Positions 35,300 to 43,887 of a stretch of DNA of 64,000 nucleotides are shown here, piece after piece (within the stretch, counting starts at the first letter, position 1; each line of letters begins with the position of its first letter). The notes below the pieces were generated by a model. The model was not told the DNA's origin. It did no database searches and saw nothing but the letters and a program-made list of their open reading frames with translations. The translations under genes were made by a program, and so were the position numbers. Origin of the DNA: Saprospirales bacterium (lineage in GTDB: Bacteria; Bacteroidota; Bacteroidia; Chitinophagales; JADIYW01); the NCBI GenBank assembly GCA_016711605.1, contig JADJSS010000014.1:62001-126000 (forward strand), written 5' to 3'.

Positions 35300-36607
35300 T
35301 TAATTACCGAAATCATTCATTGAACGACCCATGAATGGTAATAAACATCTAAAACCAACATATGATTTAGCAGAGTCCTGATATTCGTATGATTTTGTAC
35401 CACATTGTAAGAAGTAAGCAATATCTTTCCAAGATCCACCTCTAATTACTTTGCGTTTCATTACATTTGGATCGTCTTCTTTTGCATCGTATCTGAAATC
35501 TGGTTGTTTATCGTGAATAAATGCAACCGCATCGTCTTCATAAGCAGTTGAAGTCCATTCTGCCACGTTACCAGCCATGTTATATAAACCATAGTCATTT
35601 GGCCAGTAAGAGTCGGCACGGACTGTATAGAATCCGCCATCTTCTGGATAATTTCCACGACCTGGTTTAAAGTTTGCTAATAGACAACCTTTAGTGTTAC
35701 GGATGTAAGGACCGCCCCAAGGATATGGAGAAAGATTTCTACCACCTCTTGCAGCATATTCCCATTCGTATTCAGTTGGTAAACGGAATTGATCTATTGG
35801 AGCTTCGCCTTTACTTAAACGTAAGCCATTCCACATCAATGTTCTCCAAGCAGAAAATGCATTACATTGATCCCAAGTAACACCAACTACTGGATAATCA
35901 TCATAAGCAGGATGTGTAAAATATGAACGGGTCATTGGTTCGTTATAAGAATAAGAGAAATCTCTAATCCAAACCATTTCATCAGGATAAATTGCAATTT
36001 TCTTTCTTTCGATAAATGCACTTCTAGGTTTTACTTCTTTGTCAGTAGGACGTTGAACAGATGCTTCTTTCCATTTGAACCAAGTATATTCGTAAACTAA
36101 TTTACGTGGATCAATTTCTTTTTTACCATCAATACGGTCAGCTTCTGAGTAGAACATAGATTCTAATTGAGAACCTTCTTCTGTTGCAGAACCACCTGTA
36201 TTCCAATTCATATCAATTGGCATTTCCCAATTAATAGCTTGTTTACCATTTTCGCCTTCTTTTAAGTGATCACCACCTAGCATCTGATGTGCTATTGAAT
36301 CACGAACACGTTCAACAAACTGACGGTATTCATTGTTTGTAATTTCAGTTTCATCCATGTAGAAACCTACAATAGAAATCTGTTTCATTTTTGTATTGAA
36401 AGCGTAGTTTACATCCTGATCTGACGGCCCTGCATGAAAAACACCAGATGGAACATAAACCATACCGTAAGGTAAAAGATTATTGTCCCATTTTGGTCTC
36501 TCTTGAGCTCCAATTAATTGACCGTCGGTACCAGCAGTTTTACCACCTTTACAACTTGCTAAAAAAATAGCAATTACTGCTATTAATGAAATCTTTAAAT
36601 TGTTCAT
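35300..36607 (-). CDS. gldK: Type IX secretion lipoprotein GldK (PorK)
   Basis: The 435-residue lipoprotein (lipobox LASCKGG) has a formylglycine-generating-enzyme-like (SUMF1) domain without known catalytic role in this setting: MDETEITNNEYRQFVERVRD near 95, VTWDQCNAFSAWRT, YEWEYAARGGRNLSPYPWGG, GNVAEWTSTAYE, and C-terminal VIRGGSWKD and ...GFRCLLPF. GldK/PorK with GldN builds the outer periplasmic ring. Position between porP and gldL distinguishes it from GldJ. Intact. Confidence 0.94.
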   Translation of the reverse strand: MNNLKISLIAVIAIFLASCKGGKTAGTDGQLIGAQERPKWDNNLLPYGMVYVPSGVFHAGPSDQDVNYAFNTKMKQISIVGFYMDETEITNNEYRQFVERVRDSIAHQMLGGDHLKEGENGKQAINWEMPIDMNWNTGGSATEEGSQLESMFYSEADRIDGKKEIDPRKLVYEYTWFKWKEASVQRPTDKEVKPRSAFIERKKIAIYPDEMVWIRDFSYSYNEPMTRSYFTHPAYDDYPVVGVTWDQCNAFSAWRTLMWNGLRLSKGEAPIDQFRLPTEYEWEYAARGGRNLSPYPWGGPYIRNTKGCLLANFKPGRGNYPEDGGFYTVRADSYWPNDYGLYNMAGNVAEWTSTAYEDDAVAFIHDKQPDFRYDAKEDDPNVMKRKVIRGGSWKDIAYFLQCGTKSYEYQDSAKSYVGFRCLLPFMGRSMNDFGN

Positions 36608-36716
36608 CTTACTTAGTTGTTTACGTTTTATATCCTAATAAGTTTGTAAAATTAACTAAAAATTTATTTACTTGTACACAAAAGTGTTTAAAATCAACTA
36701 TTTTTTAATACACATT

Positions 36717-37700
36717 TTACAAAAAGCGTGGATTATTTATGATTTTAGGACTTTTATACATTTTGCTATTTGGCAATATGTAATTCAATGTCACTTCGTG
36801 CGTACCTTTATTAACTTTTGCTAATTTATTTAAGTTTACGTCATAGCTATAAATTATATTCAAATTCTTCACTGGAATAATATTTATTATTGGTGATAAC
36901 GATTCAAATGCTTTTTTATTGTATCCACGAACATTTAATCCTAGATAAACATATTCCTTGTAGCCAGCCAGCACACTAAAATCAGTTTGAAATTCTTTAA
37001 AATCAGTTGAAAACTGGACAGACGGTTTCAATTTAAAGTCTTTTCCAACACTTACTTTGCTAGTTACATAGGTTTGAAAAACGCCACCATATGTTGGTTT
37101 TAAGGTATTTAAATCGCCTTTAAATTTATCTTTTGCGTTTATCAGATTAGAGTAATTGATTCCAATTTCGACAAATTTATGCATAAGCGCAATACCTAAT
37201 GCTAAATTGGGTTTAAAACTACTTTGTTTTTGGTTCGATAAAAAGTCGTCATTTAAATCACCAGAAGTGCCTTGAGGTGTTACTAATTTACTTCCGTCTA
37301 ATTGGGAAATATTCACACCAGCATTAATTCCAATTGCAATTTTAAGTTTATCTTTTATTGGTTGAATAAATGCATATCCAATATTAAGCCATGTATTATT
37401 AAAAGCGCCTAATTGGTCATTAGTAATATTAAATCCAATTCCACCATGAGCAGCAGGAATTTCTGCATCTGCAAAGATGTTGATTGTACGCGGTTGTCCA
37501 TCTAATTTTGCCCATTGATGGCGATAATTTACACCAAGATTTAATCCATTTTTACTACCATAAAATGCAGGATTGGTTAACTGTGGCTGATACATGTAAT
37601 GAGACGAGTTTGGTTGAATTTGCGAATATGCAAAAAAACCAAACATGCACATAAAACACATGCAAGATACTAATCGAAAAATATCTTTGAAATCGAACAT
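36717..37700 (-). CDS. porP: PorP/SprF-family type IX secretion outer-membrane protein
   Basis: A 327-residue outer-membrane protein with a leader (CMCFMCMFGFFAYSQ) followed by PNSSHYMYQPQLTNPAFYGS, the classic PorP/SprF start, and repeated amphipathic strands (NLGVNYRHQWAKLDGQPRTI, GIGFNITNDQLGAFNNTWLN). It is first in the operon, 109 bases upstream of gldK, which matches the porPKLMN order known for Porphyromonas. It probably anchors the machine to the cell surface. The Cys-rich leader is unusual but no lipobox is clear. Confidence 0.92.
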   Translation of the reverse strand: MFDFKDIFRLVSCMCFMCMFGFFAYSQIQPNSSHYMYQPQLTNPAFYGSKNGLNLGVNYRHQWAKLDGQPRTINIFADAEIPAAHGGIGFNITNDQLGAFNNTWLNIGYAFIQPIKDKLKIAIGINAGVNISQLDGSKLVTPQGTSGDLNDDFLSNQKQSSFKPNLALGIALMHKFVEIGINYSNLINAKDKFKGDLNTLKPTYGGVFQTYVTSKVSVGKDFKLKPSVQFSTDFKEFQTDFSVLAGYKEYVYLGLNVRGYNKKAFESLSPIINIIPVKNLNIIYSYDVNLNKLAKVNKGTHEVTLNYILPNSKMYKSPKIINNPRFL

Positions 37701-37791
37701 ATTGTAAAAATAGGAAAGAAATATTAAAATGAGGCAGATTTTTTAATAATTGAATCCATATTTAATAAATCATTTGCCCTATTGGATATTG

Positions 37792-38901
37792 TTATCTTTT
37801 ATTTGCTGTTTTAATGTATTTTTTAATGGCATCCACTAATGAAGGATTTTCAGGAGTTGGAGCAAAAATGTTTACATTTAATTTGTGTCCGATAACAGTT
37901 TCCGCTGTGTTGTTGCCAAAGATTGCTAAACGAGTTTCGTCTTGAGTAAACTTTGGAAAATTGGTATATAAAGAATCAATTGCAGATGAATTAAAGAACA
38001 CTAACATGTCATATTTTACATCGCTTAAATCATTTAAATTACTTGCAACTGTTTTGTAAATTATTGCTTCCGTATATGGAATATCATGTTTGCTAAATGC
38101 ATCCGCCAAAGCTTTATCTTTCAAGTCAGAACATGGCAATAAATATTTTCCATCTTCTTTATGTTTAAGAATTACTTCTGTTAATTTAGGTAGTTTTCCA
38201 TCACCAAAAAACACCTTACGTTTTCTATATTGAATAAACTTCTGCAAATACAATGCAATAGCTTCACTTAGACAAAAATATTTATTGTCTTCGCTAATTT
38301 TCACGCGCATTTCTTCGCAAATTCTAAAATATTGTTCAATGGCGATTCGACTAGTAAATATTATACATCTGAATTGTTCAATATAGATTTTTTGTTTTCT
38401 AAATTCAGCTGCAGAAACACCTTGAACATGTGTAAATGGACGCCAATCTATTTTTAGTTTAAATTCGTTTGCTAAGTCAATATACGGTGATTTTCCCAAC
38501 TCAGGTTTTGGTTGTGAAATTAAAATTGTTTTTACCGGTTTTAATTTTGCAGGATTTGTAATTACAGGTAAAGGTTTTGCTTCAATTACTACTTTTTTGA
38601 GATTTTTTGATGCAGGTTTTGCACTCACTTTTTCTTGGATTGCTTTTTGAACCGTTTCAATTTTAGCTTTAATTTTTTCTACTTTTGCTACTTTTACCAC
38701 TTGTTTGGCAACTTTAACTGCTGGTGTTGATTTTATTGATTTTTTGGGTTCAACAATAGTAGTTTTTACTTTATCTTTTTTTGTTGCTGCAGTGTTTTTA
38801 GCAGTTGCTTTTTTTTCAACTGGTTTTACAGTTTTTTTAGCAATAGTTTTAGGAGTTGGTGTAGTTACCTTTTTCTTTTTTTCTATTACTTTTTTAGCCA
38901 T
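37792..38901 (-). CDS. hemD: Uroporphyrinogen-III synthase with long Lys/Ala/Pro-rich N-terminus
   Basis: The 369-residue protein is in two parts. Residues about 1-125 are low-complexity and rich in Lys, Ala, Val and Thr (AKKVIEKKKKVTTPTPKTIA), resembling histone H1-like tails. Residues about 140-369 form the HemD fold, with FRCIIFTSRIAIEQYF, KYLLPCSDLKDKALADAF, YDMLVFFNSSAIDSLY and ETRLAIFGNNTAETVIGHKL. HemD cyclises hydroxymethylbilane in haem and sirohaem synthesis. Its downstream partner in the phylum, DUF4271, is the upstream neighbour here. The basic extension is not needed for catalysis and its role is unknown. Confidence 0.88.
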   Translation of the reverse strand: MAKKVIEKKKKVTTPTPKTIAKKTVKPVEKKATAKNTAATKKDKVKTTIVEPKKSIKSTPAVKVAKQVVKVAKVEKIKAKIETVQKAIQEKVSAKPASKNLKKVVIEAKPLPVITNPAKLKPVKTILISQPKPELGKSPYIDLANEFKLKIDWRPFTHVQGVSAAEFRKQKIYIEQFRCIIFTSRIAIEQYFRICEEMRVKISEDNKYFCLSEAIALYLQKFIQYRKRKVFFGDGKLPKLTEVILKHKEDGKYLLPCSDLKDKALADAFSKHDIPYTEAIIYKTVASNLNDLSDVKYDMLVFFNSSAIDSLYTNFPKFTQDETRLAIFGNNTAETVIGHKLNVNIFAPTPENPSLVDAIKKYIKTANKR

Positions 38902-38914
38902 TTTTATATATTTT

Positions 38915-39811
38915 TTATTGCATCAAATTCTCAAAAATATACTTACCTAAAATTAAAACAGGTAGTATTTTGAAAGCGCAAATATACATAAAAAAGTGTA
39001 GTTTATACGGTATGCGAATAGTACTAAAAAGTTGATAACTTCTGATTATGTTGAAAACAACGAAAAGAGCGAAAAATAACCAACCGACAATTTCGAAAAA
39101 ACCTAAAGAAATACTTGTATTGTAAATGTGTACCATTAACAAGAGTAAGCAAATAATTATACCAAAAAATGAGGAAAATAAATACCATAAAAAGTGAGCT
39201 AAAAATACAGAAAGCGTATTAGTAAATCCATTTAAAAGATATTCAATTGTGCTGGTTACGAAAAAATAAACTAACAAAGTAATTGCAATTTTAAAATATC
39301 TGCTTATATAAAACTCTCTAAATTGATCATTCAGAATAATTTGGACAAAGATATGTACCACTAAAGAGATTACTGCAATATTTAAAATAAACAATAATAA
39401 AACCGCCAAAAGGGAATCATATTTTTTACTTTGATAGAAAACCATAAATTTTTTAAAACTTATCAGACCTTCAAGCATGGAATCTGTAAAATCGTCAAAC
39501 AATAATCGAAATAGCAATGTTAAAATTATCAATATGATTGCTACAAACAAATACCAACTATTTTGAGGTTGTTGTTTTATTTGTTGAATTTCAATCTGCG
39601 TTGCTGCTGTTTTTTTAGTAATTAAATTTGCTTCAATCTGGTGAAATTTCACAGTATCTAATTTGGTTTTTAAAATAGAATCGATGAAATATGGATTATT
39701 ATTTGATATTGTATCTTTTGCACTTGCAAAAGTTGAAACAAATAACATCATTACAGAAAATAATAATCGTAAATCATAAATCTTAAATCGTAAATTAGAA
39801 CGTAGCCACAT
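38915..39811 (-). CDS. DUF4271 membrane protein
   Basis: About 298 residues from the ATG at 39811, which overlaps the upstream BamA-like stop by 17 bases. The start at 39751 or 39748 is an alternative. About seven hydrophobic segments follow, with the DUF4271 features FMVFYQSKKYDSLLAVLLLF and GFFEIVGWLFFALFVVFNIIR, and a C-terminus LPVLILGKYIFENLMQ. A DNA word repeat (39768-39803) encodes part of the N-terminus. DUF4271 commonly lies next to hemD in Bacteroidota, as here; function unknown. Confidence 0.82.
   Translation of the reverse strand: MWLRSNLRFKIYDLRLLFSVMMLFVSTFASAKDTISNNNPYFIDSILKTKLDTVKFHQIEANLITKKTAATQIEIQQIKQQPQNSWYLFVAIILIILTLLFRLLFDDFTDSMLEGLISFKKFMVFYQSKKYDSLLAVLLLFILNIAVISLVVHIFVQIILNDQFREFYISRYFKIAITLLVYFFVTSTIEYLLNGFTNTLSVFLAHFLWYLFSSFFGIIICLLLLMVHIYNTSISLGFFEIVGWLFFALFVVFNIIRSYQLFSTIRIPYKLHFFMYICAFKILPVLILGKYIFENLMQ
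39768..39803. repeat. CGTAAATC/ATCTTAAATC word repeat inside the DUF4271 start region
   Basis: Consecutive words AATCGTAAATCATAAATC and TTAAATCGTAAATTAG match a kind of spacer repeat seen between genes in many Bacteroidota. Here it would be translated as LRFKIYDLRLLFS, forming the n-region of a possible signal peptide. This suggests that the spacer was captured by the gene, or that translation starts later (39751). Confidence 0.55.
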
Positions 39812-41555
39812 ATCCAAAATGCAATTTAGAACTTCTGAAGTCGATTTTTTTATCTTTTTGTTGTCCAAGTGCATATGTGAGTCCAAAAATACCAATTTTT
39901 GTTGCAAATGTAAGACCTGTTCCAAAACCAAATGGAACATCTTGAAATATGGTATTATTAAATTTTCGATGTACATAAGCAACATCTAAAAAGACGAAAA
40001 AATAAGAGTTTCGCTGAATCATGTATCGATATTCGATAGTTGCAACATTAAACGTACTAGCTAAAATTGATTGCTCATCAAAACCACGCAACAATTTATT
40101 ACCACCAATTCTCAGCAATTCATTTCGCAATAAATTCTGATTAAACACAGCACCACCGTTTACACTAAATTTTAAAATATTTGATTGTTTTTTACCCAAT
40201 GGCAAATAATAATTTCCAAGCCAAAACAAATCTGCTTTAATTGATTTTCGTTTAATGCTATCGTATAAGCTTACATATTTAAATTCTGCATCAAATGGAT
40301 CTGTCAAAGAAGTAATTTGGTTGCTTGGTTTTATTTTTTTTGTACCGACAGACGCTGTTAATTTTGCATCAAACCCTTTTCTTGGATTGAATAAATAATC
40401 TAAGTTTTCGTAATATGCTTGCAAACCATATTGATTATAAGTTGCATCTAAATTGTTTGGTAATTTTTTAAAGGTTTTGGCAAAAGACGTATCAGCAGCC
40501 AAAATGATAGTCTGAAAATATTTGTAAAAACCTTTTACATAATTATTCGATTTAGTGATATAAGGCAACCCTAATTGCCACGCTAAATCCAGAGAAGAAG
40601 AATCTCGTTTTTCTAAATTAAAGGTAAAATTAATTCCGATTGGTGCATTTAAAAAAAACGGATAATTGAACCGAACGTCCAGCAATTGCGATTGTCTCTG
40701 CAATTTTTTCCATTCTAAAAAAATCTCTTCACCACGCTTAAATGAGTTTTGCAAATGAATACGTACCTCACCAGTAATTAAAATTTTGCCACGATTGCTA
40801 CCTGGTAAAAATCCAATTAAAAAATCAAATGAATTTACTTTTCGTTTCTTTAAAAACAAATGAATGTCTGCTTTATCGTCACGAAATAAAATTTTAGATG
40901 GTGCTGTCAATTCTGCATACGGCAATTTTTGCAATTGTTTATCAATGTTTATAATCTTACTTTCATTGTATGGTTTTTTCGATTTTATTTGAATGTAATT
41001 TTGAATAAAACCTTTCGTAATTTTAGAATTTCCGTAATTTATAAAACTATCAATTGTGATTAATTTTCCTTTCTCAATATTATATTGGAATTCTAATTTA
41101 TTGTTATTTAACTGAACAGAATCTGTACTAATTTTGGCAAATGGATAACCGTTGTTTTCTAAATTTTTTAAGATAGATTCCTTTGTTTCATTTATGTTGT
41201 AAATAGAATTTACAGCATTTTTATTTTTTTGTTTTTTAGTAGCAGTTTGCTTATTTTTAATTTCATATTTTTCACCAACATGTAAAAAAGCAATCAAAGA
41301 ATCAGATTTATTTTGTGTGCTATCAATTGAAAATTCTAAAAAACCATTTTTAATGTACTGTTTTTTTAAAATGTCTAAAAATTGAATAATTTCAGCTTCA
41401 TTCTTAAATTTTTGAAACGATTTTATTTTTGCAGTTGGTGCATCTTTTACAATATATAAATAGCGAGATTGCGCTTGTAAAAATTGCACATTCAAACAAA
41501 AAAATAATATGAAAAAGTAATGAATTTTCAATCTACTTAAATAATGATTTACCAA
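39795..41555 (-). CDS. BamA/TamA-family outer-membrane protein
   Basis: The 586-residue protein begins at a TTG (41555); a TTG eight codons later gives a cleaner signal peptide (KIHYFFILFFCLNVQFLQAQ). The N-terminal part (about 30-220) has POTRA-like segments (GKLITIDSFINYGNSKITKG). The C-terminal half is a D15/Omp85 barrel with RNELLRIGGNKLLRGFDEQS, the conserved lid-loop (L)RGF motif, and ends in phenylalanine. Likely an outer-membrane insertion or translocation factor. Divergent from hemW, and its stop overlaps the DUF4271 start. Confidence 0.88.
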   Translation of the reverse strand: MVNHYLSRLKIHYFFILFFCLNVQFLQAQSRYLYIVKDAPTAKIKSFQKFKNEAEIIQFLDILKKQYIKNGFLEFSIDSTQNKSDSLIAFLHVGEKYEIKNKQTATKKQKNKNAVNSIYNINETKESILKNLENNGYPFAKISTDSVQLNNNKLEFQYNIEKGKLITIDSFINYGNSKITKGFIQNYIQIKSKKPYNESKIINIDKQLQKLPYAELTAPSKILFRDDKADIHLFLKKRKVNSFDFLIGFLPGSNRGKILITGEVRIHLQNSFKRGEEIFLEWKKLQRQSQLLDVRFNYPFFLNAPIGINFTFNLEKRDSSSLDLAWQLGLPYITKSNNYVKGFYKYFQTIILAADTSFAKTFKKLPNNLDATYNQYGLQAYYENLDYLFNPRKGFDAKLTASVGTKKIKPSNQITSLTDPFDAEFKYVSLYDSIKRKSIKADLFWLGNYYLPLGKKQSNILKFSVNGGAVFNQNLLRNELLRIGGNKLLRGFDEQSILASTFNVATIEYRYMIQRNSYFFVFLDVAYVHRKFNNTIFQDVPFGFGTGLTFATKIGIFGLTYALGQQKDKKIDFRSSKLHFGYVATF

Positions 41556-41596
41556 AGTTATTAATTATTAACTATTGATGTTTACTTTGTGTTCAA

Positions 41597-42736
41597 ATGG
41601 CTGGTATTTATCTTCATATTCCGTTTTGTAAACAAGCATGTTCGTATTGTAATTTTCATTTTTCTACGTTAATCATTCATAAAAATGACGTATTAAAAGC
41701 GATGTTGCACGAAATTGAATTGCAACACAACTTCTTTCCTACTTCAACGAAAATTGAAACTATTTATTTTGGTGGTGGCACACCAAGTTTATTGTCTGTT
41801 GATGAAATTAATACGTTCACGGATAAAATAAAAACCATATTTGACGTAGTTGAACATGCAGAAATTACTTTAGAAGCCAATCCTGATGATTTAACGAACG
41901 ATTATTTAGTTCAATTAAAAAATAAAACAAGTATTAATCGATTAAGTATTGGTGTGCAATCTTTTTTAGAAGAAGATTTATTGTACATGAATCGTGCACA
42001 CAATGCGCAAGAAGCTATTGAATGTATTCGGTTGGCAAAGCAACATGGTTTTCATAATTTATCGGTTGATTTGATTTATGGGACACCATCATTGTCAGAC
42101 GAACAATGGCAGAAAAATCTGGATGTTTTAGTGGATTTAGATATTGCTCATGTTTCGTGTTATGCATTAACTATTGAAGAAAAAACTGCTTTGCATCATT
42201 CCATAAAAACCAAAAAAATAAGTGCACCTAACGATGAAAAAACAGCACGGCAATTTTCTATATTAATGGATAAAATGCAACAGCATCATTATAATCATTA
42301 CGAGATTTCTAATTTCTGCAAGGAGCCACATTTTGCAAAGCACAACACCAATTACTGGAAAGGAATTTCTTATTTAGGTATTGGTCCGTCTGCGCATAGT
42401 TTTGATGGTGTTAAAAGATATTGGAACATTGCAAACAATGCAATTTATACAAAGAAAATTTTGAATAATGAATTTGCAAATGAAAGCGAAGTATTATCAA
42501 AAACGGATAGCTATAACGAATATGTAATGACAAGCATCAGAACAGTTTTTGGTGTTGATTTATCTAAAATAAAACAAGATTTTGGTGATGATTTTCAGCA
42601 TCATTTTTTATTTGAAGTTTCACCATTTATAGATAACAAATGGATTGTTAACACCAATGAAATCTTTACGTTAACCAATTCTGGAAAATTATTTTGTGAT
42701 TATATTACAACGCATTTATTTATTGAGAATGAATGA
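41597..42736 (+). CDS. hemW: Radical SAM haem chaperone HemW
   Basis: A 379-residue radical SAM protein with C11-x3-C15-x2-C18 (CKQACSYC) for the 4Fe-4S cluster and the SAM motif IYFGGGTPSLLS. Further blocks are EANPDD, RLSIGVQSFLEEDLLYMNRAH and SVDLIYGTPSLSDEQW, with the C-terminal domain carrying LGIGPSAHSF. The HemN-specific extra N-terminal segment and Cys are absent, which points to HemW, a haem carrier for respiratory proteins, rather than coproporphyrinogen oxidase. Divergent from the BamA-like gene with 41 bases between. Confidence 0.92.
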   Translation: MAGIYLHIPFCKQACSYCNFHFSTLIIHKNDVLKAMLHEIELQHNFFPTSTKIETIYFGGGTPSLLSVDEINTFTDKIKTIFDVVEHAEITLEANPDDLTNDYLVQLKNKTSINRLSIGVQSFLEEDLLYMNRAHNAQEAIECIRLAKQHGFHNLSVDLIYGTPSLSDEQWQKNLDVLVDLDIAHVSCYALTIEEKTALHHSIKTKKISAPNDEKTARQFSILMDKMQQHHYNHYEISNFCKEPHFAKHNTNYWKGISYLGIGPSAHSFDGVKRYWNIANNAIYTKKILNNEFANESEVLSKTDSYNEYVMTSIRTVFGVDLSKIKQDFGDDFQHHFLFEVSPFIDNKWIVNTNEIFTLTNSGKLFCDYITTHLFIENE

Positions 42737-42803
42737 TATTTAGTGATACACGATTGATGGAAAAGTTAATAATCGTAGGAACATCATTGCAAAATGCTGA
42801 CAG

Positions 42804-43790
42804 TTATCGTACAAACAAATACACTATATAAAACAATAATAATAAAAATAGAAATCGACATTTCCATAAATTTAAAGTCAACTTTTTGCCGAGCCACAGC
42901 ATCAACATTAGCAAAACTGATACGCCAATTAAAATAAATAAATCGATATTAAACGATGGATTAAATGCAATTGGTTGAATGAATGCTGCGATGCCTAGCA
43001 TCGCTAATAAATTCAACATATTTTGACCTACTAAATTACTAACTTCAAATTTTGATTGATTGGTTTTGGCAATCATAATCCAATAGAGCATCACAAATGA
43101 GCCACCAACCGATAAAATAAATTGTCCCAAAAACCGCTGCGACAAATGAAATTTCCTTGAAATATCTACTAGATTATCAACGCATAAAACACCACCTGCA
43201 ACTAAACCAAAAACACCAATAATTAATAAAATAATGGAAAACCAAATTGGATAAAATGTATGTTCTATTGTTGTTTCAGTAAACCAAATTGCATGATGAT
43301 GTTTTACATTGAAATAGCCATAAGTCATAAACAAGACAAATCCAACACATAAAACAACCGCTTCTCTTTTGGTGATAAAATGGAATGCAGCTTGTTTTTC
43401 AATATTATAATTTGCCAAAACGTACACCAAAACTGTACTTACTATTAAACCTAAAAACCCAAATAAAGCCGTATTTCTATTAGCACGAATTGGCCTATAG
43501 AATCCAGCAATACTGAGTACACCTAAGAAATTAAAGATGCAACTGCCAATTATAGTTCCAACGGCTAAATCGAAATAACCGTTGTATGCAGCCAACAATA
43601 CAGTGAATAATTTTGGTAATGAAGTACCGAAAGCGATGACTGTAAAACTAATCATGGTTTCTGGTAATTTTAATTTTCTTGCTATTGATGATGCGCCATC
43701 AACGAGCATACCAGCACCACGATTTAATAAGAAAAATCCGATGAGTAAAAGAGGAATATTGAGCAATAATGAGATATTTCGAATCTCCAT
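42804..43790 (-). CDS. Ca2+/Na+ exchanger of the CaCA family (YrbG-like)
   Basis: The 328-residue membrane protein has ten helices in two inverted halves. The first alpha repeat is TVIAFGTSLPKLFTVLLAAYNG ... GTIIGSCIFNFLGVL; the second is SVGGSFVMLYWIM ... NLVGQNMLNLLAMLGIAAFI. In the first repeat, GTSLPKLF differs from the usual GTSLPELA, so the conserved ion-binding Glu is Lys here; the second repeat also lacks its Glu (GGSFVMLY for GTSLPE). The protein may therefore have altered ion coupling. Convergent with hemW. Confidence 0.85.
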   Translation of the reverse strand: MEIRNISLLLNIPLLLIGFFLLNRGAGMLVDGASSIARKLKLPETMISFTVIAFGTSLPKLFTVLLAAYNGYFDLAVGTIIGSCIFNFLGVLSIAGFYRPIRANRNTALFGFLGLIVSTVLVYVLANYNIEKQAAFHFITKREAVVLCVGFVLFMTYGYFNVKHHHAIWFTETTIEHTFYPIWFSIILLIIGVFGLVAGGVLCVDNLVDISRKFHLSQRFLGQFILSVGGSFVMLYWIMIAKTNQSKFEVSNLVGQNMLNLLAMLGIAAFIQPIAFNPSFNIDLFILIGVSVLLMLMLWLGKKLTLNLWKCRFLFLLLLFYIVYLFVR

Positions 43791-43837
43791 ACTTCAATAA
43801 TACAAAATGATTTGCTGATTTGAAAATTATACTATAA

Positions 43838-43882
43838 ACTTTAGAAAAGTTTCGTTCAAAACGACAAGAAACTTTCTTAAAG
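43838..43882. repeat. CTTTAGAAAAGTTT imperfect palindrome
   Basis: Left arm ACTTTAGAAAAGTTTC and right arm GAAACTTTCTTAAAGT pair with small mismatches. It ends 5 bases past the stop of the TonB receptor gene on the minus strand, where it may act as a terminator. Related to the 14854-14890 palindrome. Confidence 0.6.
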
Positions 43883-43887
43883 TAATA

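Noticed and set aside
38705..38950. Hydrophobic frame opposite the Lys-rich front of HemD
   Set aside because: Reverse complement of Lys codons gives Phe/Leu-rich frames, so the apparent membrane helix is an artefact.
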